From positions 1 to 44,248 of the IMG/VR virus record IMGVR_UViG_3300011934_000011: a stretch of 44,248 nt of DNA; one strand, given 5' to 3'. The position numbers and the translations under genes were made by a program. The notes beneath the pieces are model-generated. The model ran no database searches and was not told the origin of the DNA. It saw only the letters and a program-made list of their open reading frames with translations. The DNA comes from a virus. Positions 43,420 through 44,248 of the stretch are shown piece after piece; the stretch's first letter is position 1; each line of letters opens with the position of its first letter.

Positions 43420-43859
43420 CGTTTCGTTTCTACTTCGTTATACAGACCACCTTGCTTATCGCCCCTCCAGTTGCGCACACCCTTTTCAATAGACCGGCCA
43501 GCCACGTAGCCGCCAACGCCAATCGTCATCAGGTCCCACATGCGATCAGGCAGCTCTAGCTGAAGGCCGACGCCGAACATGGCGCCAAGATATGGCGCAA
43601 TCAAGTAGTTGTTGCCGATGATGGCAACGATCACCAGCATCAATACCGGACGCCAATTACGCTGTGCCCAGCTTTCGCCCTGCGCCTCAGCCAGAATCAC
43701 TTGCATCTGGGCTTTTACAATGCTGTCTTTTGAGTCAATCAGTTGTGACTTGATTTCTGACTTCAGGCGGTTGGCCTCGTCTTTATCCGTCACCGCCTTA
43801 TCAATCACACCAAATAGCGGGCCAGTGATAGCGCTTAGGGCTTTAGTGACGAGGTTCAT
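43416..43859 (-). CDS. Holin of the 3TM type
   Basis: A 147-residue Holin_3TMs-like protein. A soluble N-terminal part (VTKALSAITGPLFGVIDKAVTDKDEANRLKSEIKSQL) and a helical neck (VKAQMQVILAEAQGESWAQRNWRP) are followed by a TM segment at about 70-92 (VLMLVIVAIIGNNYLIAPYL) and a second near 107-125 (MWDLMTIGVGGYVAGRSIEKGV). The WxQRNWRP motif before the TM is typical. Start ATG 43859 overlaps the upstream stop. It would time membrane permeabilisation at lysis. Confidence 0.85.
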   Translation of the reverse strand: MNLVTKALSAITGPLFGVIDKAVTDKDEANRLKSEIKSQLIDSKDSIVKAQMQVILAEAQGESWAQRNWRPVLMLVIVAIIGNNYLIAPYLGAMFGVGLQLELPDRMWDLMTIGVGGYVAGRSIEKGVRNWRGDKQGGLYNEVETKR

Positions 43860-44200
43860 AAGTTTTCCATATACTGAATGACGAGGTAGGCGATAAAGCT
43901 GAGCAGCCCACCCATCAGGATCAGCCCAACAGCACCCACACCAGACCACCGTCCATCACTGCGCTGCGCATCACTCGATTGAGTGCGCTCTTGAACGGCT
44001 TGATGCAGTTCGGCAGCGCTGAGGCGGTTTTCATGGGCGTCCAGCTTGATACGGTGGCTCTCTACCATGGCGCCAAGATTATCCTGACGCTCTTCTACGC
44101 GGGCCATACGTTCCAGAACTTGCCCGACGCGGGAATCGACGTGCTCAAGACTTTTCTCGATGCGGTCAAGCTGGGTGCGTTCGATTCTCTCTTCGCTCAT
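43856..44200 (-). CDS. Coiled-coil protein with C-terminal TM, lysis cassette
   Basis: A 114-residue protein: residues 5-75 are a charged coiled coil (IERTQLDRIEKSLEHVDSRVGQVLERMARVEERQ), then a polar linker, and residues 88-110 a TM segment (VGAVGLILMGGLLSFIAYLVIQYM). The XhlA-like layout and the place next to a holin suggest a lysis accessory or holin regulator. Starts and ends overlap its neighbours by 4 bases. Not an Rz spanin, since the TM is C-terminal. Confidence 0.75.
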   Translation of the reverse strand: MSEERIERTQLDRIEKSLEHVDSRVGQVLERMARVEERQDNLGAMVESHRIKLDAHENRLSAAELHQAVQERTQSSDAQRSDGRWSGVGAVGLILMGGLLSFIAYLVIQYMENL

Positions 44201-44248
44201 TCACGCCCCCATTCAACCGACCCATCAGTATCCACCTCATCAAGCCAG
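44197..44248 (-). CDS. 3' end of an upstream gene, cut by the window edge
   Basis: The frame reads ...WLDEVDTDGSVEWGRE and stops with TGA overlapping the next ATG (ATGA). Only the last 16 codons are inside the window. In this position an endolysin or another lysis-cassette gene is likely, but the piece is too short to identify. Confidence 0.55.
   Translation of the reverse strand, partial: WLDEVDTDGSVEWGRE

Noticed and set aside
1-44248. Circular closure of the window
   Set aside because: Joining the ends extends the right-edge frame by some 15 codons to a stop without a start codon, so the junction does not restore a gene; the window is probably incomplete.
1-44248. tRNA or rRNA genes
   Set aside because: No cloverleaf with a T-loop GTTCRANYC context or rRNA segment was recognised on reading; a tRNA scan would settle it.

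Overview
The window is a large part of a temperate, tailed, podovirus-type phage or prophage of a moderately GC-rich gammaproteobacterium. A Halomonas-like or Pseudomonas-like host is a guess from the PrtN-like, Gp49-like and N4-gp56-like proteins. No host gene is visible. A probable attP lies inside the window, and both ends run into phage genes, so this looks like a circularly permuted phage genome or an incomplete piece of one. Replication genes and a complete endolysin are not seen; they probably lie outside the ends.

Layout. (1) 1-1850 is a lambda-like switch. A Cro-like repressor heads a leftward operon, and a self-cleaving CI-like repressor faces right. CAC-N5-GTG operators lie between them (three) and again over the rightward early promoter (two). 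(2) 1860-9480 is the rightward early operon, equivalent to lambda's PL operon. It has a strongly structured leader of about 500 nt, then Gp49, many tiny proteins, a RecT-like annealing protein, a YqaJ exonuclease, an HTH protein, a dCTP deaminase/dUTPase-like enzyme, a DUF3310-like protein and a PrtN/excisionase-like protein. Several intrinsic terminators sit inside the operon, directly before ribosome binding sites. (3) 9474-11533 holds a tyrosine integrase, an upstream region with six TGGAACA boxes (probable attP), an HNH endonuclease and a small membrane protein. (4) 11530-44248 is the leftward late region. From right to left it runs: lysis genes, small terminase, a large terminase split over separate cistrons, portal, scaffold, N4-gp56-type capsid, neck/tail proteins, tail fibres, small cassette genes, and a set of ejection-type virion proteins. 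The last of these is a 4697-residue polyvalent protein carrying ParB-like, N6-methyltransferase, Strawberry-notch-type helicase, zincin and LPD38-like regions.

Most unusual points. First, a recurrent family of small GNRA-tetraloop hairpins with covarying stems places the Shine-Dalgarno in or next to the loop before five late genes, and related GTGA hairpins occur four times upstream of the small terminase. Second, a well-formed 135-residue gene with its own Shine-Dalgarno is overprinted in the low-complexity linker between the methylase and helicase of the giant gene. Third, the terminase large subunit is cut at the ATPase/nuclease linker, with a 73-residue ORF wedged between the halves through ATGA and GTGA couplings. 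Fourth, the early leader is highly structured and is followed by serial terminators, which suggests processive antitermination.

How it fits together: CI holds both early promoters until RecA-stimulated self-cleavage. The rightward operon then supplies recombination, nucleotide and excision functions. The late operon builds a podovirus particle whose internal proteins probably enter the cell with the DNA to protect it.
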